This document shows, one piece after another, positions 18,101 through 26,424 of a DNA stretch of 64,000 nt. Source of the DNA: Clostridiales bacterium (GTDB lineage Bacteria; Bacillota; Clostridia; Saccharofermentanales; Saccharofermentanaceae); NCBI GenBank assembly GCA_017552455.1, contig JAFZPX010000062.1:1-64000 (forward strand). Reading direction: 5' to 3'. The notes below the pieces were generated by a model that was not told the origin of the DNA, did no database searches, and worked only from the letters and a program-made list of their open reading frames with translations. A program made the position numbers and the translations under genes. How positions within the stretch are numbered: position 1 is the stretch's first letter; each line of letters opens with the position of its first letter.

Positions 18101-19540
18101 TGTACCTTCGGTATCGGTAATAAGGTTGAATGTAGAAAGCGCACCTTCTACTGTGGGTTCATCTACATAAACCGTCTCACCGTTAAGTCTGTATTGGATA
18201 TCAAATACATTATCTTCCGGAATATCTATCGTGAAATATGCATAATCTCCAAGGAAGACCTGATTTGAAGATGCCGTAACAACTACTTCGGGAAGGTCAT
18301 TTACAAGCTGTAGGTCAGAAGGATCTGCATATACATTAAGTATTGATCCGTTATACGAGAACCTGTCCGCGACTATTCTTCCGTTAATGGTCGTGTTATA
18401 TGCGTTTATGGAGACTCTTCCCTGCGGTGCATAGAGGATACCGTTTACTTCTATCCTTGATCCATTGATCGTTATATTTCCCTCTTCGGAATACAGAAGT
18501 ATCCTTCCTGTCGCTTCTTCATCTGCCGTAAGTGAGTTGACGTTATATGTGATATCACCTCTTGCTACGATAACAGCATCGCCTGTAAATGTTGTACCGT
18601 TGATCGTAATGCTGTCTTCTGTATAGTAAAAGCCGTTAGCTAGGATAATGTCCTGTGTATCGAAAGCTTCAGGTGCGATAGTAGGCATCATATCGTACTT
18701 GGCAAGTATCGACTCTGACCAGTCAGGCATTTCGACAGGTTCTATTCCCTCTTCGGCACCCGTCATGTCGGTTATCCAGCCTGCAGGTTGCACTGTGCCT
18801 ACAGTTCTGGCATAGCCCTCCATATAAAGCTCGGAACCTTCATATAAGAAGTTTCTGCCGGAATATACGTCACCGAAGATATCGCTCTTCCAACCTCTGA
18901 AAGAGAAATCATCAGTCGTACTTCCTGCGAAGATAGCATACGGAAATATCACCTGCTCATCTTCTTCGTCTTCAACGGGTGTAGGAGTTACCGTTAATGT
19001 AGGAGTCGGAGTTTCGGTAAGATCAGGCTCTTCCGTTATCTCCGGTGTCGGCTCTTCAGTGATCTCAGGAGTCGGTTCAGGTGTAGGAGTTACTTCAGGC
19101 TCGTCAGAAACAAACTGAATCGTATTAACATCAGCAGGTGCGATCAGATGATCTTCTTCTCCCTCCGCTACGACACCGAATGTATAGGTCTGTCCGGGTT
19201 CGATAGTTACATCACCCGATACTAAGATATTCTCATCAACTGAATAATCCGTGATATCTGATGCATTCCATATATTGGACAAAAAAACTTCTTCGCCGTA
19301 ATCGATCTCTATAGTCCATGAAGTTACATCGTAATCGGACACATTTGTCAGTTCGAACTGCCCTTGTGTACTTGTGCCCCATGTGGAGTTCTGTTCGTAT
19401 GTTATCGAGAAAGGATAGGCTTCGTATTCACCATGTGTGTTCGCGTCTGCTCTAAGTTCTCTTAAAGGGAGCATACCCATGAACAATGAAGCTATCAGCG
19501 CGACGCTGATAGTCTTTATAAGCCTTCTATCCTCTTTCAT
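12134..19540 (-). CDS. Giant secreted lectin/CBM2-like/RHS-repeat protein, candidate polymorphic toxin
   Basis: Protein of 2468 residues. Visible in order: a signal peptide (1-32); a CBM2-like beta domain (about 35-135); a Pro/Thr/Glu linker; a repetitive beta region (about 295-400); a second long TPTP linker (about 510-590); an L-type lectin-like domain (about 595-825, with DGIAFVMQTGDRNP and MGFTSASGAH); an Ig-like part; and an RHS core with dozens of YD repeats from about 1047 to the DPSGHF boundary at about 2255. The last 210 residues are unrelated to RHS: two or three hydrophobic segments, then an acidic beta-like tail. In polymorphic toxins this variable tip is the toxin. A membrane-active tip is likely here. 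GGAGAAGGAGAGGG precedes the ATG. It belongs to the long agr-led array. Confidence 0.9.
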   Translation of the reverse strand: MKEDRRLIKTISVALIASLFMGMLPLRELRADANTHGEYEAYPFSITYEQNSTWGTSTQGQFELTNVSDYDVTSWTIEIDYGEEVFLSNIWNASDITDYSVDENILVSGDVTIEPGQTYTFGVVAEGEEDHLIAPADVNTIQFVSDEPEVTPTPEPTPEITEEPTPEITEEPDLTETPTPTLTVTPTPVEDEEDEQVIFPYAIFAGSTTDDFSFRGWKSDIFGDVYSGRNFLYEGSELYMEGYARTVGTVQPAGWITDMTGAEEGIEPVEMPDWSESILAKYDMMPTIAPEAFDTQDIILANGFYYTEDSITINGTTFTGDAVIVARGDITYNVNSLTADEEATGRILLYSEEGNITINGSRIEVNGILYAPQGRVSINAYNTTINGRIVADRFSYNGSILNVYADPSDLQLVNDLPEVVVTASSNQVFLGDYAYFTIDIPEDNVFDIQYRLNGETVYVDEPTVEGALSTFNLITDTEGTYTLEAYVVMPYGEFVLDSDYINVLSAVEPTDTPTPTSEPTPTEEPTVTPTTEPTVTPTVEPTEGPTATPTITPTSTPEPTEEPTPTATETPTPTTTATPTPTAVPMPSDFPIYSDVIYTSVMSQGDTRYGYETEFIEEDWNIHDNTTYSPTIIRLTDGGTYRNGYAFFNHSQHIDDDFSFSLRYTYQIDLQNYQSSDGIAFVMQTGDRNPNSMGSIGQNIGYQGLTPSLEIESDVYSNWEINNHHIAVVLNANSGSHSAVADYPQLRDNDAVHTMWIDYDGVNDMLYVYVATYGEGYDLQKPAEPLITYNIDITELFGETDEIYMGFTSASGAHMARCSVIGMEYGTIEFEEPVIGLATNIYRVIKGDPIEGDGFIRGTDSSVQLIDSDGNVVYYEDLNPTGNYERLFTIDTTDIDEGVYTMIVSATNSVGETITKEIPVLVYTETIPTESPTPTQTPDIITDEELFVDIEDSQDGEEVEYFTNIIGTVTGSELDYYTFEVYPVGSDEAVYTYSSSIHVEDGSLATIDPTLLMNGYYKVIVTGFASDVSLSDEIIVLVCGQAKVGNFSLSFLDMSLPVAGLPVEVYRTYDSRIRTQNGDFGYGWDMSIGGPALSISDHFGEDWDTEQRTVLGVPMYYWHEIHPHEIYIDWGNGSEEVFEVVLSPERTVSSSNWTGISASTRNASGGSDTLQILDEHDGLIYADNCLLRSSDFGLFEPQNFLLTRYDGIKFYFNAEFGLYKIEDTYGRTIEITEDGIFYSDGSSINFVRDAEGRITEITDGLGNEVVYTYNENGDLVNVLDYAGYNTAFSYDDSHYVTGITADNGVTIARNEYDDDGRLIATIDADGNRIEFSHDLDQRIEVTTDRLGYNTIYTYDEAGNVLSVTDALGRTTTYTYDANNNKTSETRPDGTTFTYSYDNNGNLLTANDGNGRTISSSYGTNGELLTMSAMGVTELTMVYDEHGNLLSATDSTGNTQDYGYDNSGNLTSVTDSLGSLMNMTYDEDGHVTSITNAEGQVTNFSYDNEGRLVSRTITYQGQTLTDTYSYDEANRVTGITYANGNTVSYTYNQAGDITSSTDSQGRTVTYTYDLYGNMTGIAYPDGTHESFTYDAEGRNLTATDRMGRTATFTYDAVGNVLSKTYANGATEAYTYDSCDRIISSTNVYGGVTTYGYDYLGRNTSVQDPQGNTTTYTYNDRGNVVSVTDALNNTYSFTYDNNGNQTSVTYPNGSTFSNTYDVRGRMTSQSDAYGNTTTYSYDDMDRLVSVTDALNGMWTYAYDSMGNVTSVTDANGNITTYAYDINGQVTSVTNAAGNTSTTTYDQYGRVSSTRDFGGTVTEYTYDSMDRVATAATAGDTTSYTYDAVGNLISVEDPTGTITYSYNADGYLSSVTNARGESISYSYNDGGQVESISIDGQTISYGYDNVGRLISVTDVEGTTSYTYDAVGNRTSTTYPNGVVTTYGYNSINALVSEVTTDSDDNILASYEYTIGSNGERLSCTELGRTVEYTYDALERLTSEAVTVGSEVSVTTYTYDSNSNRLSMNRDGEVTNYTYNSLNQITQAGDVSYTWDNAGNLVSQSRNGVIAATYTYDCHNRMISADINNISGNIVESYTYDYLGNRTSKTTDGETTYYTIDLSFGYSQVVKAESSSEIIYYTRGFELISRRVGQETHYYLFDGGMSVRGLTDETGAITDTFVFDAFGNEVARTGTTDNSYGFQGEEKDATGLYYLRARYMDPSTGTFTTMDTYGGSLSDPMSLHKYLFANSNPVKYSDPSGHFSAVETETVLGMMLIMEASITVAVLGTLHVYDYKGKNTASDEFLQDFIKSLIGGALLGFVLGICLLGIVTAIVSVVLINLLLMMIMSGTGIILSEMMAVKMGGTLTFGFLVYFHLDFSVFLDPNGDWDIELEPGLGLSSSAEPGIDYSTFVEGYFDYSTIAEIQNNSIDTFGVTVPSPNEGNITVDFLVDGDDLVGIGLGADTGEPQFEVHWED

Positions 19541-19583
19541 AACCCTCTCCTTCTCCTCTTTAACACACTATACTATAAAAATA

Positions 19584-21704
19584 CTAATAATAATTCTCAT
19601 TAATATACAGTTCTAATCGAGACTGAAGAGATTCCGCTATTTCATCTATGCTTTTCCCCTCCGAATAAGAAATCATCTCATCTGTGATAATATTGAATAC
19701 GCCCCAGTCATTAGTTTGAACAGTATCAACACTTTGCATAGCTTGAAAGTATCCACATATACTTTCTTCCGTAATTACACTACGATTTTGCAGATATTCA
19801 TATTCTTGTTCATCTACATTAGCATATATCCTATTCAAAGATTCTCTATATTCATCAATATTCGTTTGAACAACAGGGAACATCCACCCTGTTATACATG
19901 CTTCTTGCACCTGGTTGTCAAACAAAAAGCTAATCAACTCCCATGCTTTTTGCGGATTACTGCACGATGCAGAAATAGCCATCATACCAAAAGGCTTGGC
20001 AACTCTATTTGTAGTTTCTAATGACGGATATCCAACAAATATTTGTCCTGAATAATAAGAAGTATACGCTTGAACATCCCCCAGCATTGCAAGATTTAAT
20101 ATAGGAGAATCTGTAGTCCCAAGAGTCCCCGCGGTTTGATAATCGGGATATCCGTAACTAACGGAATACTCTATAGCTTGCACAAGTTCATCGTTGGTAA
20201 AAAAACCATCAACTCCATTTACAACACGAGATGGTATCTCATACCTTATAATAGTATCTAGGATTTGTGCATATGTCATACCCCTCATAAGCGGCATTTC
20301 ATTTATCGGTGCCACTTCTTCAATACCAGAGATTGAGAGATTCTCGCTATTAATAGTATCTGCGTCTGCAAAATAACCATCTAATTGATATGCAGAAAAC
20401 ACTTGGTAGCAAGACCCATCCGGGTTAACCATCAACCTTCTTGCTGCGTCGCTTAACTCGTTAGAAATATCATTCATATACGGCATCAAATCAATAACCA
20501 TATAATCTCTACCAAAACTATTATAATCAAACGAATCCCCATAAAACACATCTGGAGCATTACCTTGATTGAAATATTGAATTAAAGCCGCTTTAGCTGC
20601 CGCCGCTTGTTCCCCATTCCAGTACTCAAATCCTTCATTTGCATAATCCGTAACGATAGCACGATACTCGGCTTGAGATGTATTAAACAGATACACCGCC
20701 CATCTAAGTGGAAGATCCTCATTACAACCATACCCGCCTATCTCAATGGTATTTTCGTAGGATGTATCAATACTTTCATTATATGAAAACAGCTGAATAT
20801 CTATTACGTTATTTTCATAAACATTGACAACGGCAAAATGATTATCATCTATTATATTTGTATTTGAAGGTGTGCACAATCTATCTGTAGGTGGGCATAT
20901 ATCTATATAATTAAAGTCAGCGAGTAGCAGTAATTGTTCATTGACTATATCCACCTTTTCTATTTTGTATCCGTTATAAATATATTCACCTTGACAGAAA
21001 GAGCTTAACACGCCTAAATCATTGGCATCAGCAACTTTTTGAATGCTGTCACTAAGAAAATCTATCTGATAATATGTCATTATTCCTTCTGAAATACATG
21101 AATAATAGAGGTTTCCATTTTCTTCGTAAATCTCGGAGTCAAAGGATATAATCTGATTCTCTACTGAATCGACCAAATTATCAGCTGAATCATAAAGGAA
21201 TAGTATACCTTCTCCCTTTACAATGTATCCATCGTGAACATCTATCACATCGTATATATATGGTGTACCAGAATAATCATATGATCCTACAAGATTCCCT
21301 GAAGACGAATCATATGTGCTAATAATATTATCAGATACAGAATAGAACAAGTCATCAGATAAACAACAAACCGTATGTCCATCGGGGATTGTTACACTAG
21401 ATACTTCTCCTGAAGACATATCTATACTATATATAATGCTAACTAATGTATTCTCCCCCGTAGACTCATCATATTTATTTGTTCTCACATTAATATAGTA
21501 CTTACTATTCGATCCAAATGAATTAATAACCGTGCAGGCATCAACATCATCATAAACAAAACTAATAGGCACTACATCATAGCCAAGCATGCTATTATCT
21601 CTACCGATTCTTTCATAGCCTTCTCTCTTGTCCCCGCATCCGGATAAACATATAGCAATAACTAACGACAGTACTGTTCCTATTATAGAAGTTATTCTTT
21701 TCAT
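19584..21704 (-). CDS. Lipoprotein with extracellular solute-binding (family 1) C-terminal domain
   Basis: Product of 706 residues with a lipobox AICLSGC (Cys23). The N-terminal half (about 40-330) is rich in beta-strand-like repeats and may form a propeller. The C-terminal half resembles the sugar ABC transporter binding fold: NAPDVFYGDSFDY, DLMPYMNDI, and MAISASCSNPQKAWELISFL. No permease or ATPase gene is near, so a transport role is doubtful; it may sense or bind carbohydrate at the surface. It lies 43 bases before the RHS gene in the same direction. The ATG follows TTAGGAAA. Confidence 0.8.
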   Translation of the reverse strand: MKRITSIIGTVLSLVIAICLSGCGDKREGYERIGRDNSMLGYDVVPISFVYDDVDACTVINSFGSNSKYYINVRTNKYDESTGENTLVSIIYSIDMSSGEVSSVTIPDGHTVCCLSDDLFYSVSDNIISTYDSSSGNLVGSYDYSGTPYIYDVIDVHDGYIVKGEGILFLYDSADNLVDSVENQIISFDSEIYEENGNLYYSCISEGIMTYYQIDFLSDSIQKVADANDLGVLSSFCQGEYIYNGYKIEKVDIVNEQLLLLADFNYIDICPPTDRLCTPSNTNIIDDNHFAVVNVYENNVIDIQLFSYNESIDTSYENTIEIGGYGCNEDLPLRWAVYLFNTSQAEYRAIVTDYANEGFEYWNGEQAAAAKAALIQYFNQGNAPDVFYGDSFDYNSFGRDYMVIDLMPYMNDISNELSDAARRLMVNPDGSCYQVFSAYQLDGYFADADTINSENLSISGIEEVAPINEMPLMRGMTYAQILDTIIRYEIPSRVVNGVDGFFTNDELVQAIEYSVSYGYPDYQTAGTLGTTDSPILNLAMLGDVQAYTSYYSGQIFVGYPSLETTNRVAKPFGMMAISASCSNPQKAWELISFLFDNQVQEACITGWMFPVVQTNIDEYRESLNRIYANVDEQEYEYLQNRSVITEESICGYFQAMQSVDTVQTNDWGVFNIITDEMISYSEGKSIDEIAESLQSRLELYINENYY

Positions 21705-21734
21705 AATTATTTCCTAACTACGGATAAATCAATG

Positions 21735-22940
21735 TCATCCCCAATAACGTTGATATTCCAGATCATTTATGTCAATATTTTCACCCGTCACTGCATTTAA
21801 TCCTATTACACCATCAATCTCCACCGGATACTCAAAAGCGTAATTTATCTGTGTATAAAACATGATCCAACAAGGAAATAGATAGTACTCATCAGTCCAG
21901 GTCTTTGCGACCTTATCAATTAAGTGCACCGGCAAATAGACAAGGTCGGCTTGATATATCCAAGTTTCTGTGTTAGTTGTTCCCACCAAAGAATCTCCAT
22001 TACACGATGAAACCATTTGATCAAACCAAATTTGAAGGCATTCCTCGAAAGGCTTAATGGGCAAATCTTCTTCAACAATATCAATTATTGTGTAATTATG
22101 CATATCTATCGTACATATATCTAAATCATTGTTAATATAAGCAATACACAATGACTCTGATCCAGTATCACCAGCATTTCCAATATATTCACCCCACGAA
22201 ACAAAGAATAATCCCGGGGAGTCGTTCATATTTGCTCCTCTAGGGAAAAGCGTCATATCGAATACAGATATGCCATCTATTTGCTGAAGGACATTGTATT
22301 TATTACTTGTTTGTCCATCTGGAGAATAGTAATTACATAGTATTGAAGAACCATATAATTCGTAATCCAAGCCAAGAGAATTTAGTAGATCATATACCTC
22401 ATCATTCAGGGGTACAATCATAATATTACTTACTCTGTTTTCGAGAACGAATTCTTCAAAGGATATATCAGCCATAGAGCTATTCTGATAACTATTCGCT
22501 AATGCTGATGAACTATAAAGAGGTTCGCCATTAGGATCATAATCATCATACTGACTGAGGGCATCATACCACAATACCCATGAACACGCTCCATCGTCTT
22601 GAACAACACTATTAACAACATATTCATTCTCTGAATTCACTGTCAAATCCGATGGATACTCTGCAGAAATACTATATATATTAGCCAAAGACGGCTCATT
22701 ACTCATAATTGGAATACTAATTGAGACCGATCCAAAGCAACCTGTATAAACTCCATCAACAACTTGCAAATATATATTACTTGCTTCGCTCTCTATTAGT
22801 TCCGATTCTGAAGAATCGATATAAATGGAGTCTCTCATAAATTCAGGAAGCTCATTTTTGCTCGAAGAGCATGCGCTCTCCGAGCAAACTGAATACATCA
22901 GAATAACGAATACAATTATTCTTTTTTTTATGCTTCCCAT
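21735..22940 (-). CDS. Lipoprotein of unknown function, 401 residues
   Basis: The frame opens at 22994, but a signal-peptide start at ATG 22940 (MGSIKKRIIVFVILM, then CSESACSSS) is far more likely, and it overlaps the previous gene's stop by 13 bases. The mature chain is acidic, with no motif I recognise. The C-terminal DGVIGLNAVTGE resembles the PepSY/YycI-like ending of some secreted regulators of Bacillota, a weak likeness only. Its place in the array suggests joint expression with the RHS protein. Confidence 0.7.
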   Translation of the reverse strand: MGSIKKRIIVFVILMYSVCSESACSSSKNELPEFMRDSIYIDSSESELIESEASNIYLQVVDGVYTGCFGSVSISIPIMSNEPSLANIYSISAEYPSDLTVNSENEYVVNSVVQDDGACSWVLWYDALSQYDDYDPNGEPLYSSSALANSYQNSSMADISFEEFVLENRVSNIMIVPLNDEVYDLLNSLGLDYELYGSSILCNYYSPDGQTSNKYNVLQQIDGISVFDMTLFPRGANMNDSPGLFFVSWGEYIGNAGDTGSESLCIAYINNDLDICTIDMHNYTIIDIVEEDLPIKPFEECLQIWFDQMVSSCNGDSLVGTTNTETWIYQADLVYLPVHLIDKVAKTWTDEYYLFPCWIMFYTQINYAFEYPVEIDGVIGLNAVTGENIDINDLEYQRYWG

Positions 22941-23380
22941 ACAACTGACACGGAAGCTCCTAATGATGTATATGTTGACCATGCTTTTAAGCAATATGTT
23001 TGTCCCACTCCACCATAACCAGAATTATAGTAATAATCGTATCCACACCCGGTAACCGAAAAGGATGCAGCTTGACCAGCAGCCGCCATGTGATTGGTTG
23101 TATATGCCTGAAGCATAATATATGCATTATAAGGTCTTGCATTAGCCGGCATACTATCAAACTGATATGACGATAGATAAACATAATACTTTCCATCATA
23201 GCTTGTAACGGTTGATGTACCCGGTAAAAAGGTTGAACTTCCTGCGCTAAAATATCCGCTTGTTGAAGTCGATGAAAGTGCGCGATTTTGCACAGTTGAC
23301 GCAGATACCGTAGGAACCATAATGGCACACATAGTCATTACTGCTACCAAAGACGCAATAAACTTCTTTAATACAATCAT
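22928..23380 (-). CDS. Small secreted protein, 150 residues
   Basis: A clear Sec signal peptide (MIVLKKFIASLVAVMTMCAI, cleavage after VSAS) leads to a mature chain of about 120 residues rich in Ser, Thr, Tyr and Gly, with two Cys residues (VTGCGYDYYYN and QTYCLKAW) that could form a disulfide. The ATG at 23380 has a perfect AGGAGG. No family is recognised. It comes 17 bases after agrD, the place where agr loci often keep the first regulated secreted product, so a bacteriocin-like or adhesin role is possible but not shown. Confidence 0.8.
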   Translation of the reverse strand: MIVLKKFIASLVAVMTMCAIMVPTVSASTVQNRALSSTSTSGYFSAGSSTFLPGTSTVTSYDGKYYVYLSSYQFDSMPANARPYNAYIMLQAYTTNHMAAAGQAASFSVTGCGYDYYYNSGYGGVGQTYCLKAWSTYTSLGASVSVVWEA

Positions 23381-23397
23381 AATTACCTCCTGTATGA

Positions 23398-23535
23398 TTA
23401 ATAGTTCTTTAATCTTTGTGGTCTCTTGGGCTGATGATAGAGTGAAATGCAGCGTCCGGGTAATCCATAATCGACAGTACGATCTTTGGCAACCATCTTA
23501 ATCACATTCAACAGTCTTTTCTCCGCAGTTCTCAT
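23398..23535 (-). CDS. agrD: AgrD-type autoinducing peptide precursor, 45 residues
   Basis: ATG 23535 follows AGGAGGTCAGGTTT. The product starts with a basic amphipathic helix (MRTAEKRLLNVIKMV), then GLPGRCISLY and HQPKRPQRLKNY. The tail aligns one for one with the DEPKVPTEL type tail of staphylococcal AgrD (PK, P and L conserved). That places the macrocycle at Cys-Ile-Ser-Leu-Tyr, with cleavage before His. The start lies inside the end of agrB (38-base overlap). The gene is too short for usual ORF cut-offs. Confidence 0.88.
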   Translation of the reverse strand: MRTAEKRLLNVIKMVAKDRTVDYGLPGRCISLYHQPKRPQRLKNY

Positions 23536-24109
23536 AAACCTGACCTCCTCTCTTTCTTATTTCAACCAGCATAGAAATTGCGCATGCAACAATTCCGTAA
23601 CTGATAAAAAAACTTATACTGAAGGGAGTATGGAACAATTCTAAGAGAATTAACGTCAGCCCTTCCATGGTAATTAACAGTCGTGTCAAGCTCTTCGTTT
23701 TTGCGTATTCACTACTGCTCCAATGGATATTTGAATTGTTTATAGAACCGATAATTATAACAATTATCATTGATATTATAACCCCCCCTTGATAAGTTAA
23801 ATACGATTTACATATCAAGGGATAGATAAAACAACCAGATAAAGAAACAAAAGATGACAACACTAAACATCCCAAATAACTCTTGCAATGGTATCCACCT
23901 GCAAATGTCCGTAACAACGAAAAAGAAATGAAAAACAATAGAACCTTCCAAAGCACATCAAACAACAACGCCAAAACAATAATAATAGAATATGATATGA
24001 TTCTCTCGAAAAGGACTTGTACATCATACTTATACTGCTCGGCTTCATCACGTGAAATGACATCAGCAATAATCATTCGTGAGATTAACAACGAAGATAA
24101 GTATTCCAT
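23498..24109 (-). CDS. agrB: AgrB-type membrane endopeptidase for the autoinducing peptide
   Basis: Membrane protein of 203 residues with four to six hydrophobic segments. It has the family core LRTFAGGYHCKSYLGC, in which His and Cys seven residues apart match the catalytic pair of AgrB. It cleaves the AgrD tail and forms the thiolactone. The frame opens at 24154, but GAGGGGG before the ATG at 24109 fixes the start at MEYLSS. It is followed by agrD with overlap, as in agr operons. Confidence 0.93.
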   Translation of the reverse strand: MEYLSSLLISRMIIADVISRDEAEQYKYDVQVLFERIISYSIIIVLALLFDVLWKVLLFFISFSLLRTFAGGYHCKSYLGCLVLSSFVSLSGCFIYPLICKSYLTYQGGVIISMIIVIIIGSINNSNIHWSSSEYAKTKSLTRLLITMEGLTLILLELFHTPFSISFFISYGIVACAISMLVEIRKRGGQVYENCGEKTVECD

Positions 24110-24183
24110 GATTTCCCCCTCGAAACTATTAATACTATTTTGATATAGCACCATAAAGCTCCGAAAGGAATACTGTCGGTTGG

Positions 24184-24219
24184 ATTAGGCAAAAGCGGGA
24201 AAAATTAGGCAAAAGCGGG
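24184..24219 (-). repeat. Two 16-bp direct repeats upstream of agrB
   Basis: ATTAGGCAAAAGCGGG occurs twice without mismatch, at 24184-24199 and 24204-24219, a 20-base period or about two helical turns. It lies between the agrC-like stop and agrB, where an AgrA-type LytTR regulator would be expected to bind. The match to the classic ACAGTTAAG LytTR box is weak, so the binding protein is inferred from place and period. Confidence 0.6.
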
Positions 24220-24222
24220 CTA

Positions 24223-25500
24223 TCAATTCGGGATTATTACCACAGCAGCGCATTCGCCGGATTTAATCTCCATATACAAGTTTCCGCCATTTCTTTCAAC
24301 CGCATCTTTGGCATTTCTTATCCCATAACCATGAGAAACAATATCATTTTTGTTGCTTGAAAAGTCTGTGAAGTCAACGCAAGAATTATGAATGGAGAAT
24401 ATAAATTGTCCATCTTCATTCAAGGCTTTGATCAATATGTATCTTTTATCCTTCGGACATAACGAAGATGCTTCTATCGCATTATTAATCAAATTAGATA
24501 TTATAATAATACAATCGATATCATCTATTTTTACTCGTGATAAATCTCCAAGCTTAATGCGCATTGATATACCTTTTTCTGTCGATTCCGCATATTTGGC
24601 ATTAATGATAGTTGTAATAATTCTATTTCCCGTTTCAACTACATTGGCATTGTTAATTATTCTTTCATTCTGGGCTTTTAGAATCTTAACGATCTCATCC
24701 AGTCGACCTTCCGTAGCAAGACCATACAAAACTGTTGTAATATTCTTATACTCGTGTTCACGTTTGCCGAGTATATCTCTTTCATTAGTAATCTGTTCAT
24801 ATAGCTTAAAGATCTCGTCGGCATGTGTAGTCTCTATTGCATTCTTTTGAATTGTTAGTGTTCTCTGCATTTCCTGTCTAATAAACCAATAAACACCAAG
24901 ATTAAAAATCAGCAGTGATAACGCTGTATAAGTAAATACATTTGTCTGAAAACTGTTGATAGGACCATTAAAACTATAACCTATAGCTACTATTAGTGTT
25001 AATGAATATATTGGGAACACTAGATAAACAATCCACATTACGGATCTAATACTCGTAGCTTTTGATCCTCTGAAGAAGCGTTTAATTAACATGATAACTA
25101 TAAACTGTAGTAATTGGCTAACCGTACCCATATAGATTGAGATGCTATTCTGCATCATGGTTTCAATCATCAGTTCAGGATCAAATCTTTTTTCTATCGA
25201 CCAAAGAAGATAGTCGCTCACCATTACTATTGCATAAAACATTACCGATAGTGCTGCATGCTTAGAAACACCTTCTTCGTACAGAACCATTGATATGACG
25301 ATATTCAATATAACAGCCATTATCATCTTAATGATTAAGAAATCCGATAAAACGACCGACAATAGAACACTTAACACTATCCATAGGACATCCACGGATA
25401 TTCTAAACACGATGCTCTGCTTTTTTCTTTCAAGAAACGAAGAATAAAACAAATTAGCTAAAACTATATAAACAATGCTATTAACAATATCGTAGATCAA
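24223..25500 (-). CDS. AgrC-like sensor histidine kinase (GHKL type)
   Basis: Protein of 425 residues: an N-terminal sensor of about six membrane segments (1-205), a coiled dimerisation region with the phosphoacceptor stretch ILGKREHEYKNITTVLYGL (His in EHEYKN), and a GHKL ATPase domain with N-box LINNAIEAS and G-box GYGIRNAKDAVERNGG. This is the layout of peptide-sensing AgrC kinases. It overlaps the response regulator gene by four bases and lies directly upstream of agrB. It should detect the AgrD-derived peptide. Confidence 0.9.
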   Translation of the reverse strand: MIYDIVNSIVYIVLANLFYSSFLERKKQSIVFRISVDVLWIVLSVLLSVVLSDFLIIKMIMAVILNIVISMVLYEEGVSKHAALSVMFYAIVMVSDYLLWSIEKRFDPELMIETMMQNSISIYMGTVSQLLQFIVIMLIKRFFRGSKATSIRSVMWIVYLVFPIYSLTLIVAIGYSFNGPINSFQTNVFTYTALSLLIFNLGVYWFIRQEMQRTLTIQKNAIETTHADEIFKLYEQITNERDILGKREHEYKNITTVLYGLATEGRLDEIVKILKAQNERIINNANVVETGNRIITTIINAKYAESTEKGISMRIKLGDLSRVKIDDIDCIIIISNLINNAIEASSLCPKDKRYILIKALNEDGQFIFSIHNSCVDFTDFSSNKNDIVSHGYGIRNAKDAVERNGGNLYMEIKSGECAAVVIIPN

Positions 25501-26234
25501 GAAAAAGCTCCTTTAAGGAAACTATATTTGCGCGTAACATCACTTATTTTTCTCTTAGCAATCGGCAAGCTGATAACCGTCTGATCATCTATTCTGACGT
25601 CCATTAATCGGTCGTGAATTTTCGTAGCATACTTTACATTCACTATATACCGCTGATGAATTCGAATAAAATTCTCTGGCAGTTCTTCACACACTTCATC
25701 CAAACTAGATCTACGAAGATTATAATTTGTTACGTCTTCGCCATATATGAAGTATCTGACATAGTGTTTCTCACTGCTGATATAAATAATGTCGTTCACA
25801 TCCACACTAATAGTAGAACCAGATAATGCTAAAACAATATTATTGTTCTTTGAACGCAAGTTGACCACATGCTCAAGGCATTCGAACAAGTCCGCTTTAA
25901 AAGTCTCTTCACGTTTTATTAGATATCTAACTGCACCATATTTATATCCTTCACAAGTAAAATCAAAAAACACCGTCGCAAATGCAATTGGTATTCTGAA
26001 ATCAATCAAGTGAATTCTTTCAGCTGTCTCAAATCCGGTTAATCCATCCATCTCGTAATCTAAGATTATTAAATCATACGATCTGATATCATTGGATTTT
26101 TCAATTAATTCATTACCAGATAGATATATATCACATTTATAATCTACTCCTCGATCAGACAAAAACGACTCTACACAATTCTTCTCGTAATTAAGGAACA
26201 CTTCACTGTCATCACACAATGCTACTCGAAACAT
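25497..26234 (-). CDS. AgrA-like LytTR response regulator
   Basis: Protein of 245 residues. The receiver domain has the acidic pair in VALCDDSE and the phosphoacceptor Asp in LIILDYEMDGLTG. The C-terminal LytTR DNA-binding domain spans about 135-240, with FIRIHQRYIVNVKYA. It is the partner of the downstream kinase and likely activates the agrBD promoter through the direct repeats at 24184-24219. No strong ribosome site is seen; GGTGG lies a few bases before the ATG. Confidence 0.92.
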   Translation of the reverse strand: MFRVALCDDSEVFLNYEKNCVESFLSDRGVDYKCDIYLSGNELIEKSNDIRSYDLIILDYEMDGLTGFETAERIHLIDFRIPIAFATVFFDFTCEGYKYGAVRYLIKREETFKADLFECLEHVVNLRSKNNNIVLALSGSTISVDVNDIIYISSEKHYVRYFIYGEDVTNYNLRRSSLDEVCEELPENFIRIHQRYIVNVKYATKIHDRLMDVRIDDQTVISLPIAKRKISDVTRKYSFLKGAFS

Positions 26235-26424
26235 GGAACCACCATATCTGACTTCATACTCTTATGAAAAACACATAATATGCTATTTGTCAATAACAAC
26301 ATCAATCCAAATGGTTAATACTGCATAAATATTATTCGGAAGAGCAAGATTCTCATTGTCCGACGAAAACTCTGTTCCCGTCTTCCATCTTGTGGGGATT
26401 TCGCACCCTAAACCCGCTTAATAC

